A stretch of DNA of 64,000 nt from Tissierellia bacterium (GCA_030537695.1 JAUNVJ010000002.1:53228-117227); one strand, 5' to 3'; positions 48,432-56,973 are shown, counted from the stretch's first letter. Notes: a model not told the origin generated them from the sequence alone. Program-made: numbers and translations.

Positions 48432-49455
48432 CTTTAGCCTCCAATAAATATTCTAATCCTAATTGTAAAGCTTTTTGGTATTTTTCATCTTTTTGATCCA
48501 AGGTTTGAATATAGCTGCCTAGTAATTGTCCTTGAAATTCTTCTTTTAAAGCTTCGATGGAATATAGAGGCTTTAGGTGATTGACAAATTTGACATATCT
48601 TCCTTTGATTCGTCGATTTAATAATTCCTCCACAAACCAGGGATCTTTCACCCTTCCTTCCAATATGAATTCATAGAGATGGTTTGGATTTATTTGGTTT
48701 TCAATGGATTCTATGACCTCCATAATATTTTCATCATCCAATGTGAGAGTCTTTACGATAAATTCTTTTTGCGAAAAATTGCGGTAGGTAATCGTCAAAT
48801 CTTCTTCCCAAAGCAATTCAATATATCCATGGGGTCCCGTTTCCTTAAAATTAAGAGGTTCCAAAGATCCACTATAATAAGCTTTTTTAGTCGCTTGACC
48901 TCGCTTATGAATATGGCCTAAAGCCACATAGTCAAATTGATCTAAAAATGTTGGATCCAATGTCAAGTAGGGATTATCCTGAATCCAACCGTGAATCAGT
49001 AAAATATTTTTATATTGAGCATGGAGTTTCGGAGGATTCAATTCAATTGTAGGATGGACGTCATCATAACTATATCCAAAAAGACGACAATTACATTGCT
49101 CTAAATCCATCGCAGTAAATTTTGGGGGAAAAAGAAGGATATTCGACGGTATTTCCACCTGGGAAAATAAATCTCCCTCTTTCAGATAATCGTGGTTGCC
49201 TGCAGCGATAGCGACAGGAAAATTACAAGAGCCTAAAATATCCATCAGATAATTCATATCCGACAAAGTAAAGAAATCTCTTTCGTAAAGATCACCGGCA
49301 ATCAACATCAAATCCACTTTTTCTTCATTGCTTTTCTTACATAAATCTATTAAAGTGTTCCAAATATCATGTTCTAATTGATCTGCTATTTCAATGGGAA
49401 TTTCACCTTTGTAATTCTTTCCCAAATGAAGATCTGCTGTATGTATTATCTTCAT
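48421..49455 (-). CDS. yhaO: DNA repair exonuclease YhaO (SbcD/Mre11-like)
   Basis: Metallophosphoesterase nuclease of 344 residues. Mre11-type motifs are visible: HTADLHLGKNY at the N terminus, LIAGDLYERD, AGNHDYL, LLIHGW, and ALGHIHKRGQA. The C-terminal part would form the capping and ATPase-binding region. First gene of the yhaO-yhaN-metallophosphoesterase-CYTH operon. Confidence 0.92.
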   Translation of the reverse strand: MKIIHTADLHLGKNYKGEIPIEIADQLEHDIWNTLIDLCKKSNEEKVDLMLIAGDLYERDFFTLSDMNYLMDILGSCNFPVAIAAGNHDYLKEGDLFSQVEIPSNILLFPPKFTAMDLEQCNCRLFGYSYDDVHPTIELNPPKLHAQYKNILLIHGWIQDNPYLTLDPTFLDQFDYVALGHIHKRGQATKKAYYSGSLEPLNFKETGPHGYIELLWEEDLTITYRNFSQKEFIVKTLTLDDENIMEVIESIENQINPNHLYEFILEGRVKDPWFVEELLNRRIKGRYVKFVNHLKPLYSIEALKEEFQGQLLGSYIQTLDQKDEKYQKALQLGLEYLLEAKDEA

Positions 49456-49470
49456 AAAATCACCGTATTT

Positions 49471-49479
49471 ATTATAACA
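49471..49479 (-). promoter_or_regulatory. Extended -10 promoter of the yhaO operon
   Basis: TGTTATAAT on the minus strand, about 16 bases before the yhaO ATG. No matching -35 is seen. The transcript would have almost no leader. Confidence 0.55.
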
Positions 49480-49526
49480 TATTCTACATAGCTATTAATT
49501 TAAGGGATATGTCCCATTTTTTAAAA

Positions 49527-49560
49527 AAATAGAAACAGACGATATCGTCTGTTTCTATTT
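49527..49560 (-). terminator. Palindromic terminator overlapping the isochorismatase stop codon
   Basis: A perfect 34-base palindrome (core CAGACGATATCGTCTG) followed on the minus strand by T7. The TAG stop codon of the gene lies inside the upstream arm. Confidence 0.88.
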
Positions 49561-50106
49561 AATCAAATTTTGTAATTTTTTAAATTCTTCTGTTCCTGCA
49601 ACTCCGGCAATATCAAATAAAATTGTTTCCGTATTTGTGATCACGCAGCCCATTTCTCCCATCATTTGAAGAGCATTTTTTTGATTCGATTGTTTCCGTG
49701 ATCCGACAGCGTCAGAAACTAGAAATACTTCGTATCCATTTTCAATTAATCCTCGTGCTGTTTGAAAGATACAAATATGAGCTTCAATGCCACATAGGAT
49801 AATCTGTCTTTTCCCCTTTTCTTTTAGAGTCTTTCGAATTTCATCATCTTCCATAGATGAAAAATGAATTTTTTCCAACTCTATCCCGTCCTTAATATGT
49901 TGTCGAACACTTTCTGTCATTGGACCTAAGCCTTTGGGATATTGTAGCGTGATGAGGGAGGGAATTTCTGTAATGGTGGAAACCTCAGCCAAGATTTTAC
50001 TATTTTTTTCCACTTCTTTTGCATTTTCTATGGCGACTAATAATTTATCTTGAATATCCACAAATAAAAACAAGGCATCTTCACGATTCAGTTTAAAATT
50101 TTTCAT
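49555..50106 (-). CDS. Isochorismatase-like cysteine hydrolase (ISOC1/ISOC2-like)
   Basis: 183-residue cysteine hydrolase fold. Catalytic Asp in FVDIQDKLL, a QYPKGLGPM stretch shared with the ISOC1/ISOC2 subgroup, and the nucleophile Cys in GIEAHICIFQTARGL are visible. The substrate is unknown. It is unlikely to be a siderophore isochorismatase because no partner genes are near. The chosen start at 50106 has GGAGGAG upstream; the longer frame would overlap the PfkB-like gene. Last gene of an operon with the PfkB-like protein, phosphoglucomutase and YbaK. Confidence 0.88.
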   Translation of the reverse strand: MKNFKLNREDALFLFVDIQDKLLVAIENAKEVEKNSKILAEVSTITEIPSLITLQYPKGLGPMTESVRQHIKDGIELEKIHFSSMEDDEIRKTLKEKGKRQIILCGIEAHICIFQTARGLIENGYEVFLVSDAVGSRKQSNQKNALQMMGEMGCVITNTETILFDIAGVAGTEEFKKLQNLIK

Positions 50107-50114
50107 AACTCCTC

Positions 50115-51020
50115 CTATATTTCTTCTACTACGATGGTATTCATCCACTTTTTAATTTCACTCATTTCCACTTGTCGAAATTTATTGAAATTTTCCCAAA
50201 TGCTGCAAGCAAGTCCCAATTTTATTGAAGTCTCAAAATTATAATCCCGCTCAATTCCTATGGAAAGACCGGTGAGCATTAAATTTTTATTCACCTTCTC
50301 AATCCGATCTTTTTGTTCTGTAAAATAACCATGGTAATTTTTATCCTTAGTCATGATGATAGCACCCTTTTGAGACAATACGAATAAAATTCCCACGCCT
50401 TTATCTATTAAAAGCCGTCCTTTTTGCAAAACTTCCGATGTGTAGTAAATGGGTTTATCTTTTTCCAATTGATCTTTTTCAATGACCAAGAGATAGGGTT
50501 TTGCACTTTTAATATCAAAGAGATCCGATACCGTCACTCCTATTTTTATATTCTTTTGATAACAGTGATGGATCAATTTCTCATACAGATCGGGGCTTAA
50601 ACTCTCATTGTCTATTTCTGCCACTATAACGATCTTTTTGTCACTACAAGCTTCATAAAAAGCAGCCAGAATATCATTTCGATCTTCCATGGTGATCCTT
50701 GGTTCCGGTGTCATGACTTCCGTTTTTTGTCGATTTTGTTTCACTACCAGATGCTCCACATTGTCATCTTTTAACTTTACCCTATGGCAATGGATTCCCA
50801 ATTCTTTTAAACTTGTAGTGATTTCCCTTCCAATGGATAGGCCTTCCAAAAGAAAAACCTCTCCCTCTTCACTTAAATTTTTGGCAAAGACTGCCATATC
50901 AATACCATTTCCCGATGGATATACACGTAAATCTTCTGCTTTGTTTTTTCTGTTTTTATAAAATTCCTCTGTATAGTATTGCCTGGTCAGTTTCGGGTTA
51001 AAATCGCAAAATAATATCAT
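50115..51020 (-). CDS. PfkB-like sugar kinase homologue with altered active site
   Basis: 301-residue protein of the 1-phosphofructokinase/tagatose-6-phosphate kinase type in the ribokinase superfamily. N-terminal NGIDMAVFAKNL (38-49) corresponds to the GGKGxNVA substrate loop of FruK/LacC. Near the C terminus, where the family has GDxxxAG with the catalytic Asp, this protein has KNLMLTG (245-251), so the Asp appears replaced by Asn246 and the preceding Gly by Lys. It may be inactive, regulatory or use another residue. It lies between phosphoglucomutase and the isochorismatase-like gene with close spacing. Confidence 0.72.
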   Translation of the reverse strand: MILFCDFNPKLTRQYYTEEFYKNRKNKAEDLRVYPSGNGIDMAVFAKNLSEEGEVFLLEGLSIGREITTSLKELGIHCHRVKLKDDNVEHLVVKQNRQKTEVMTPEPRITMEDRNDILAAFYEACSDKKIVIVAEIDNESLSPDLYEKLIHHCYQKNIKIGVTVSDLFDIKSAKPYLLVIEKDQLEKDKPIYYTSEVLQKGRLLIDKGVGILFVLSQKGAIIMTKDKNYHGYFTEQKDRIEKVNKNLMLTGLSIGIERDYNFETSIKLGLACSIWENFNKFRQVEMSEIKKWMNTIVVEEI

Positions 51021-51029
51021 GGTTCACCT

Positions 51030-52715
51030 CTACTTAATATCGGTTAACTTCTTCTTAATATCTTCATATAATCTTTCTACCTTTTGATCGGCAATTTTTT
51101 CCTCTCGGTCTGTGGTATAAATATACAATTTGATCTTTGGCTCTGTGCCCGAAGGACGTAGAGCAAACCAGGATCCGTCTTCCAAATAGAATTTTAACAC
51201 ATTGGAAGGTGCCACTTTTTCATATCCGTGGATAAAATCGATCTTTTTGTCCACTTTTAAAGGCCCGAATTCTTCAAAATCCGTCTTTCGGAACGTCTCC
51301 ATCATTCGATCGATCCGTTTTTGTCCTTCGATCCCCTCTAGGACGATGGATTCCAAACGTTCTTTATAGTAGCCGAACTCTCGGTAGATCTCTTGAAGCA
51401 AATCTACTAAGGTCATGCCTTTTTTATCATAGAAGGCGGCCATCTCCGCAATCATCATGGAAGATACGACACCATCCTTATCTCGGACATGGTCTCCATA
51501 GACATATCCGATGCTTTCTTCATACCCAAAGATAAATTCAGCTTCTTTGGTTTCGTCCCAAATATTGGGAAGACTACAAATATTTTTAAATCCTGTCAAA
51601 GTCTCATAAGTATCAATACCATATTTTTGGGCAATGACTTTAGACAAGTCGCCGGTGACTATGGATTTGACAATGGCTCCTTTTTCCGGTAAATTTCCTT
51701 TTTTAAATCTTTCATTTAATATATAATAAACCAGCATAAAACCGATTTGATTGCCATTAAAAGGATGGAGATTTCCAGATTGGTCTCGACCTAACATCGC
51801 TACCCGATCACAGTCGGGATCCGTTGCAATCACCAAAGAAGCTTGTCGCTGTTTTGCGTACTCCTTTGCCAATTTGAAGGCTTTCAAATCCTCGGGATTG
51901 GGATATCCCACTGTAGCAAAGGTGGGATCTGGCTTTTCCTGTTCCGGTACCACAAAGACATCGGTAAAGCCCCGTTCTCTTAACACATGACGCACCGGTA
52001 CATTTCCCGTTCCATTTAAGGGTGTGTAGACAATTTTAAGATCCCTATTGATATCCTCATGAATCGCCTTCCTTAGGGTATCCCGATAATAAGCTTCATC
52101 CAAGTCATGGGACAATATTTCAATCCATCCTTCATCCAAGGCTTCTTGATAGTTTTTGATTTTTACATCACCAAAGTCCAAGCCTTCCATTTCCTCGACT
52201 ATTTGTTCTGCAATATCTTCTAATATTTGGGAGCCTTTTTCCCAATAAGCCTTATATCCATTATAGGCTTGAGGATTATGGGAAGCAGTAATGACGATTC
52301 CCGATTGCGTGTTTAAATATCGTATGGCATAGGATAGCATTGGCGTCGGACGGATATCATCAAATAAATAGGTCTTGATCCCATTGGCAGCAAAAATTTG
52401 AGCGGCCAATTGTGTGAATTCCTTCGACATATATCGCACATCATGGGCAATGACCATTCCCTTTTTAACAGCTTTCGGTCCATGATTTTTTATCACATTG
52501 GCAAAGGCTTGCGTGGTCTTTCCCACCACGTATTTATTCATTCGATTGGTACCGGCACCGAGAATTCCTCGAAGCCCTGCAGTTCCAAATTCCAATTCTT
52601 TATAAAAACGATCCTTTATTTCCTCTTCATCAGTAATATTTCGAAGTTCATTTTTGGTCTTTTCATCAATAACATCCGACGCCAGCCATTTTTCATATTC
52701 TTTTAAATAGTCCAT
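51030..52715 (-). CDS. Phosphoglucomutase/phosphomannomutase
   Basis: Alpha-D-phosphohexomutase of 561 residues, interconverting glucose-1- and glucose-6-phosphate or the mannose forms. Phospho-Ser145 lies in VITASHNPQAYNGYK, the metal loop is DPDCDR, the sugar-specificity loop is GYEESIGY and the C-terminal phosphate loop RPSGTEPKIKLYI. Length and GTAGLRG near residue 45 fit the PgcA-like group. It gives sugar phosphates for cell-wall precursors. AAAGGGAG precedes the ATG. Confidence 0.95.
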   Translation of the reverse strand: MDYLKEYEKWLASDVIDEKTKNELRNITDEEEIKDRFYKELEFGTAGLRGILGAGTNRMNKYVVGKTTQAFANVIKNHGPKAVKKGMVIAHDVRYMSKEFTQLAAQIFAANGIKTYLFDDIRPTPMLSYAIRYLNTQSGIVITASHNPQAYNGYKAYWEKGSQILEDIAEQIVEEMEGLDFGDVKIKNYQEALDEGWIEILSHDLDEAYYRDTLRKAIHEDINRDLKIVYTPLNGTGNVPVRHVLRERGFTDVFVVPEQEKPDPTFATVGYPNPEDLKAFKLAKEYAKQRQASLVIATDPDCDRVAMLGRDQSGNLHPFNGNQIGFMLVYYILNERFKKGNLPEKGAIVKSIVTGDLSKVIAQKYGIDTYETLTGFKNICSLPNIWDETKEAEFIFGYEESIGYVYGDHVRDKDGVVSSMMIAEMAAFYDKKGMTLVDLLQEIYREFGYYKERLESIVLEGIEGQKRIDRMMETFRKTDFEEFGPLKVDKKIDFIHGYEKVAPSNVLKFYLEDGSWFALRPSGTEPKIKLYIYTTDREEKIADQKVERLYEDIKKKLTDIK

Positions 52716-52716
52716 T

Positions 52717-53187
52717 TTATTCTCCCTTTATAATATCTTCAAATTTTCCTTGGAGGAGTTCTTTTAAATCTTTCGGATTCATTTTAATTTGAAGGCCGAT
52801 TTTACCCCCGCTAATATAGAAAAACTCCATATCTTCCCCACTTTCATGGATATAGGTGGGAAATTGTTTTCTCATGGCCAAAGGGGAACATCCCCCATGG
52901 ACATAACCTGTCAATGGCAAAAGTTTTCGTTGAGGTAGCATTTCAACCTTTTTTACACCGATAATTTTGGCCGCTTTCTTTACATCCAGTTCTTCCGCTG
53001 CCGGTACGAGAAAGACGAAATAATCTTTTTCAGATTGGACGACTAGAGTTTTAAAAACCTGTTCCACCTCTTCATCTAACTGAGCCGCAACTTCCACTCC
53101 TGAAATTCCTTTCTTCGGATCATACTCCATCCAGTCATATTCAATGTGATTGGCGTCCAGAAGACGCATGGCATTCGTCTTTTTCAT
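52717..53187 (-). CDS. ybaK: Cys-tRNA(Pro)/Cys-tRNA(Cys) deacylase YbaK
   Basis: Trans-editing deacylase of 156 residues that hydrolyses mischarged Cys-tRNA-Pro. YbaK-type features: GVEVAAQLDEEVEQVFKTLVV, the conserved Lys in FKTL, PAAEELDVKKAAK and GYVHGGCSPLAMRKQFPTYI. I start at 53187 because GGAGG lies 7 bases upstream; an in-frame TTG at 53199 is part of that site. It is the first gene of the pgm-PfkB-isochorismatase group, just after the znuB terminator. Confidence 0.93.
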   Translation of the reverse strand: MKKTNAMRLLDANHIEYDWMEYDPKKGISGVEVAAQLDEEVEQVFKTLVVQSEKDYFVFLVPAAEELDVKKAAKIIGVKKVEMLPQRKLLPLTGYVHGGCSPLAMRKQFPTYIHESGEDMEFFYISGGKIGLQIKMNPKDLKELLQGKFEDIIKGE

Positions 53188-53204
53188 AGTTTCCTCCAAT
53201 AAAA

Positions 53205-53228
53205 AAAGTATAGACGTATCTATACTTT
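53205..53228 (-). terminator. Terminator after znuB
   Basis: Stem AAAGTATAGA / TCTATACTTT with a 4-base loop, followed on the minus strand by TTTTATTGG. No separate promoter for ybaK was found in the short gap, so some read-through may feed the next operon. Confidence 0.78.
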
Positions 53229-53248
53229 ATTCTACATGATTTTTGTTT

Positions 53249-54052
53249 TTATTTCATCTTTTTTCCCGATTTCATCCCAATGACAACGATGAGAGTCAAA
53301 ACACCGATTAAAACGATGGTTCCTCCCGGTTTTAACCCCCAATAAAAGGACAGAATCAATCCACATAAGGTAAATAAAACCCCACATAAAGATGAAACGA
53401 TGGTCGTCTTTTTATAATTTAGTTGAAATTGCATAGCCGTTGCTACGGGAATTACCATCAAAGATGAGATGATCAGGATTCCCACCGTACGGGCGGAAAC
53501 TGAAATGGTTATAGCAATTAAAATCATAAACACGGTATTGACTCGGTCTACAGCAACTCCACTTAAACGAGCCGATGTTTCGTCAAAAGAAATATACATC
53601 AGATCCCGGTAGAGATAGCAAAAAATTAAAAACACAATCAAAGAGACGGCTAGGATCATGTAAAATTCAAAGTCCGAAATGGCAATGATGGAGCCAAAGA
53701 GATAGGACTCAAAATTAGCTGCCGTCTTTACAAAGCCTGATAGTATCGAAGCAATGCCAATACCGGTGGACATGATAATCGCCGTTGAAATTTCTTGATA
53801 ACCGGGAAATTTCTTTCGAATAAATTCTAAAAATAAACTAGCCAAGATACAAGTTAAGATCGCTCCTACAATAGGACTCCAACCGGTAATTAGACCTAAC
53901 ATCACCCCGGACAAGGAGACATGGGAAAGAGCATCCCCAATAATCGATATCTTTTTATTGACAACTACGATTCCCATAAAAGGTATGATGATCGAAACAG
54001 CCAAACCTACAATCATGGCACGAATCATATAAGTATATTGGAAAATTTCCAC
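53249..54052 (-). CDS. znuB: Zinc ABC transporter permease ZnuB
   Basis: Membrane component of an ABC-3-type metal importer, 267 residues with about eight hydrophobic segments. Conserved SIIGDALSHVSLSGVMLG and the later SARTVGILIISSLMVIPVATA are family signatures. The GTG start overlaps the znuC stop by one base. Substrate zinc (rather than manganese) is inferred from the His-rich ZnuA-like protein and the Fur-family gene beside it. Confidence 0.92.
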   Translation of the reverse strand: MEIFQYTYMIRAMIVGLAVSIIIPFMGIVVVNKKISIIGDALSHVSLSGVMLGLITGWSPIVGAILTCILASLFLEFIRKKFPGYQEISTAIIMSTGIGIASILSGFVKTAANFESYLFGSIIAISDFEFYMILAVSLIVFLIFCYLYRDLMYISFDETSARLSGVAVDRVNTVFMILIAITISVSARTVGILIISSLMVIPVATAMQFQLNYKKTTIVSSLCGVLFTLCGLILSFYWGLKPGGTIVLIGVLTLIVVIGMKSGKKMK

Positions 54053-54711
54053 TATATCAGCCTCGCGATCTGTTGATCTTTTAATTCATAAATCTTATTT
54101 AGATATTCCTTTATATCGTCTAAATCATGGGTGATCATCAAGATTGTTATTTGATGTTTGCGGTTTAAGTGATGCAATAGCTGAAATAGATTTTTCTTTG
54201 AATCTTGATCGATTCCATTGGTCGGCTCATCTAAAATAAGAAAATTTGGATGATTGACTAAAGCTTTGGCTATGAATACTCGCTGTCTTTGTCCTCCGGA
54301 AAGTTGAGAATAGAGATTATTACTGTAATCTTTCATCCCTACCTGATGCAATGCATCAAAAATACGGTCACGGTGTTTTTCTTTCAGTCGGCGAAAACCT
54401 TTAATTTCTCCATATAGCGACAAACTCACCAGTTCAAAAACCGTAATTGGAAAATCATAGGAGCTACCTAAGGATAATTGGGGTACATAACCTATATTTT
54501 CTTTTTTTAAATGGGTTGCCCATAAAATTTCTCCTGTATCCGGTGTTTGCACATTCAGGATCAGCTGAATTAATGTCGATTTTCCTGAACCATTTGCACC
54601 GATCAGACCAATAAAATCTCCTTTATAAATATCCAAGGAGATATCTTTCAATATTTTTTCTTGTCCATACCCAAATGACAAATTTTTTATTTCTAATACT
54701 TTTTGATTCAA
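54052..54711 (-). CDS. znuC: Zinc ABC transporter ATP-binding protein ZnuC
   Basis: ATPase of the metal importer, 219 residues. Walker A GANGSGKST, signature LSGGQRQRVFIAKAL and Walker B FLILDEPTNGID are intact. TTG start with GAGG 7 bases upstream. It is separated from znuA by 74 bases containing a possible attenuating hairpin. Confidence 0.94.
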   Translation of the reverse strand: MNQKVLEIKNLSFGYGQEKILKDISLDIYKGDFIGLIGANGSGKSTLIQLILNVQTPDTGEILWATHLKKENIGYVPQLSLGSSYDFPITVFELVSLSLYGEIKGFRRLKEKHRDRIFDALHQVGMKDYSNNLYSQLSGGQRQRVFIAKALVNHPNFLILDEPTNGIDQDSKKNLFQLLHHLNRKHQITILMITHDLDDIKEYLNKIYELKDQQIARLI

Positions 54712-54735
54712 ACTATGACCTCTTTACAATAATAA

Positions 54736-54773
54736 TCCCACCAAGGATCTATTATAATATCATCTTCGTGGGA
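54736..54773 (-). promoter_or_regulatory. Possible hairpin between znuA and znuC
   Basis: On the minus strand TCCCACGAAG pairs with CTTGGTGGGA (one mismatch) around an A/T-rich loop of 18 bases, followed by TTATTATTG. It could lower expression of znuC-znuB relative to the periplasmic-type binding protein gene, or be an RNA processing site. Confidence 0.4.
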
Positions 54774-54785
54774 AATTTAAAAGGC

Positions 54786-55805
54786 CTATTGTAAGGCAGT
54801 TCTTAAATTTTCTAAGTTTTCTTTCATTATTTCAATATAATCACTGTTTTTGTCAATTTGATCTTGAGATCGTCCCTCCAAAGGAGATAGCACAGAAGTC
54901 ACTGCTCCGGTTTCTTTTGCGATCGTTTCAGCAATTTTAGGATCCATTAATTCTTCCGTAAAGATTGTCGTAATTCCTTTACTTTTTACAAAATCAATAA
55001 TTTTTGCCATGGTTTTTGCATCCGGTTCCGTTTCAGCATTGATTCCCTCAATTCCCATTTGTTGTAATCCATATTCTCTACATAAATATCCAAAGGCTTC
55101 GTGGGATACGACAATCGTCTTTTCCTCTACATTCATCAGTTGTTTTCGATACTCTTGGTCCAATTCGTCAAAAGCCTCTCCGTATTTTTGGTAATTTTGT
55201 TCATAATAAGCTTTATGTTTTGGATCTGCTTCCACTAAAGCATTCTTGATATTTTCTAATTCCAGTTTTGCATTGACTGGGCTTAACCATACATGGGGGT
55301 CAATATTTTTATGATCATGGTGATGGCCTTGAGAATGATCTTCTTCGGCTTCATGTTTATGATTATGATTGTCTTGGTGCTCCTCTTTCCGATTATGGGC
55401 AGAGTCTTCATTGGAATCTCTATGTTGGGGACCGATTAACTCAATACCCTTGCTGGCTTCTATTACCGTCAAGTTTTGATTATCTAAAGAAGCGATTACT
55501 TTATCGATCCAATGTTCCAGTCCTGCGCCATTGTAGATAAAGAGATCTCCCTTCTCTAATTTTTTGATATCCTGTTGTCCCGGTTCCCAATTATGGGGTT
55601 CCTGACCACTGGGGACGATTAATTCTAAATCAATTTTTTCTCCACCGATTTTTTGAGCAAAATCATACATGGGATAGACTGAGGCATAGACCTTCAATCG
55701 ATGTTCTTCAGGCTTCGATGCTAAGTTTTTGTGGGACTCTTTGCTGCAACCAAAAAGAAATAATAGGATTGTACCAAAGATCACAATTTTTCCGGATAAT
55801 TTCAT
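54786..55805 (-). CDS. znuA: Zinc ABC transporter substrate-binding lipoprotein ZnuA
   Basis: Cluster A-I metal-binding protein of 339 residues, anchored as a lipoprotein (lipobox LFGC, Cys20). Metal ligand candidates are His71 (GQEPHNWEP), His171 (DPHVWLSP), a third His in VVSHEAFGYL, and an acidic residue in FTEELMDPK. A His/Asp/Glu-rich loop (about 128-166, with HNHKHEAEEDHSQGHHHDH) is typical of zinc rather than manganese binding proteins. AGGAGG is 5 bases before the ATG. It is the first gene of znuA-znuC-znuB and divergent from a Fur-family regulator. Confidence 0.94.
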   Translation of the reverse strand: MKLSGKIVIFGTILLFLFGCSKESHKNLASKPEEHRLKVYASVYPMYDFAQKIGGEKIDLELIVPSGQEPHNWEPGQQDIKKLEKGDLFIYNGAGLEHWIDKVIASLDNQNLTVIEASKGIELIGPQHRDSNEDSAHNRKEEHQDNHNHKHEAEEDHSQGHHHDHKNIDPHVWLSPVNAKLELENIKNALVEADPKHKAYYEQNYQKYGEAFDELDQEYRKQLMNVEEKTIVVSHEAFGYLCREYGLQQMGIEGINAETEPDAKTMAKIIDFVKSKGITTIFTEELMDPKIAETIAKETGAVTSVLSPLEGRSQDQIDKNSDYIEIMKENLENLRTALQ

Positions 55806-55814
55806 AAATACCTC

Positions 55815-55835
55815 CTTATTGGTAATGATTTTTAT
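55815..55835. promoter_or_regulatory. Possible Zur operator at the znuA start
   Basis: GGTAATGATT on the plus strand matches half of the Bacillus-type Zur box (TCGTAATNATTACGA); the other half is poorly conserved. It lies between the znuA -10 and ribosome binding site, a position where binding would block transcription. Confidence 0.35.
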
Positions 55836-55845
55836 TCTTGTTTAT

Positions 55846-55874
55846 AATTTACCCTAGATTCTTTTTATTATCAA
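55846..55874 (-). promoter_or_regulatory. Promoter of znuA-znuC-znuB
   Basis: TTGATA, 17-base spacer, TAAATT on the minus strand. The -35 lies in a TGATAATAAAAA element that recurs 35 bases upstream (minus strand, 55908-55897 and 55873-55862). Confidence 0.65.
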
Positions 55875-55964
55875 GGAAAATTTTAAGTTTTATTTATTTT
55901 TATTATCAGTATCCGACTTCTTTATATCATGAATGGGTATCCTTAGAATAAGGAAGTGATTGAT

Positions 55965-56384
55965 ATGGAAAACTTTAAGAGGATTTTAAAAGACAAAAAT
56001 TTAAAGGTAACGAAAGGCCGATTGGAGGTTATGGATATTTTATACCATTCTCCCCTTCCCATGAATACGGAACATATTTTTGACAGTCTTCACGGTGAAT
56101 CATCTCCCAGTTTTACTTCCCTATATCGAATCCTGAACCAACTGTCGAATGAGGGGATTCTTCATAAAAATATTTATCAGGACGGAATATATTATTACGA
56201 ATTTGCTTCAAAAAAGCATCGTCATTATATTGTATGCTCCCAGTGCAAAAGGATGGAAGAAGTTTCCCATTGTCCCATGAAATCTTTCGAAGAACAAATT
56301 TCCAAAGAAACAGGATTTATTGTAAAGGATCATACGATCGAGTTGGAAGGACTGTGTCCTACATGCCAGAAATCAGGTTATTAA
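55965..56384 (+). CDS. zur: Fur-family zinc regulator (Zur)
   Basis: Winged-helix metal-responsive repressor of 139 residues. The DNA-binding region with HRHYIVCSQC after it is typical; structural zinc cysteines are Cys91, Cys94, Cys131 and Cys134. The assignment as Zur is by its divergent position to the zinc importer, because Fur, PerR and Zur are hard to separate by sequence alone. I start at the ATG at 55965, eight bases after AGGAAG; a GTG nine bases upstream is an alternative. Its stop is one base before the XRE gene. Confidence 0.85.
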   Translation: MENFKRILKDKNLKVTKGRLEVMDILYHSPLPMNTEHIFDSLHGESSPSFTSLYRILNQLSNEGILHKNIYQDGIYYYEFASKKHRHYIVCSQCKRMEEVSHCPMKSFEEQISKETGFIVKDHTIELEGLCPTCQKSGY

Positions 56385-56385
56385 T

Positions 56386-56973
56386 ATGGAATTTGCAAAA
56401 ATATTAAAGGCATTGAGAAAAAGTATGAGTTTAACTCAAAAAGAATTGGCCCATAAATTAGAGGTCCAACGGACCACCATTGCCGGATATGAAACGGGGC
56501 GATCGGAACCGGATTTTACAAAGTTGAAAAAATTATCGGAAATTTTCAATGTCAGTATTGACTATCTTTTAGGAAATACCGATTATGCCCTTAGCCGTTC
56601 TCAACAAATTCCTCTTTTGGATTTAAGGCATGGTCTACAACAGACCATGGAATATATAACGGTGGAGATGGGAGAGGAGGCAGATCATTTATTTGCTTTA
56701 AAAGTTTTGGAACATCACTTGTTCCCTGAAATTTCACAAGGTGACATCCTCATTGTCCGGGAAATAAATAAAGAAGATCCCATAGAAAATGGAGATCTCG
56801 TGCTTGGCCTTGTTACAGACGATCGGTTCATCCTCGGTTCTTTTTTGGAAGTGAAAGATCAATATATCCTTCTTTCAAAAAATACTAGCGAACAGGGAAT
56901 CAAAGCCAACATTTACTCTACGAGGGATATCCGGATCATTGGAAAAGTCATTGAGAGAAGAACTCTTTTTTAA
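56386..56973 (+). CDS. XRE-family regulator with S24/LexA-like C-terminal domain lacking the catalytic Ser
   Basis: 195-residue repressor-like protein. Residues 6-62 form an XRE helix-turn-helix (LTQKELAHKLEVQRTTIAGYETGRSEPDF). Residues about 95-190 resemble the C-terminal dimerisation domain of LexA/CI proteins (FPEISQGDILIVREI corresponds to the PxIxxGDxxxV stretch). The catalytic Ser just before that stretch appears to be missing (ALKVLEHHLFPEI has no GDSM), and no obvious catalytic Lys follows, so self-cleavage is unlikely. It is translated directly after zur. Targets are unknown. Confidence 0.8.
   Translation: MEFAKILKALRKSMSLTQKELAHKLEVQRTTIAGYETGRSEPDFTKLKKLSEIFNVSIDYLLGNTDYALSRSQQIPLLDLRHGLQQTMEYITVEMGEEADHLFALKVLEHHLFPEISQGDILIVREINKEDPIENGDLVLGLVTDDRFILGSFLEVKDQYILLSKNTSEQGIKANIYSTRDIRIIGKVIERRTLF

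Noticed and set aside
44950..49455. Anti-phage defence island around the SbcCD-like pair
   Set aside because: No effector, toxin, restriction or CRISPR-type gene is present and the surroundings are core genes; YhaO-YhaN pairs are common housekeeping genes in Bacillota.
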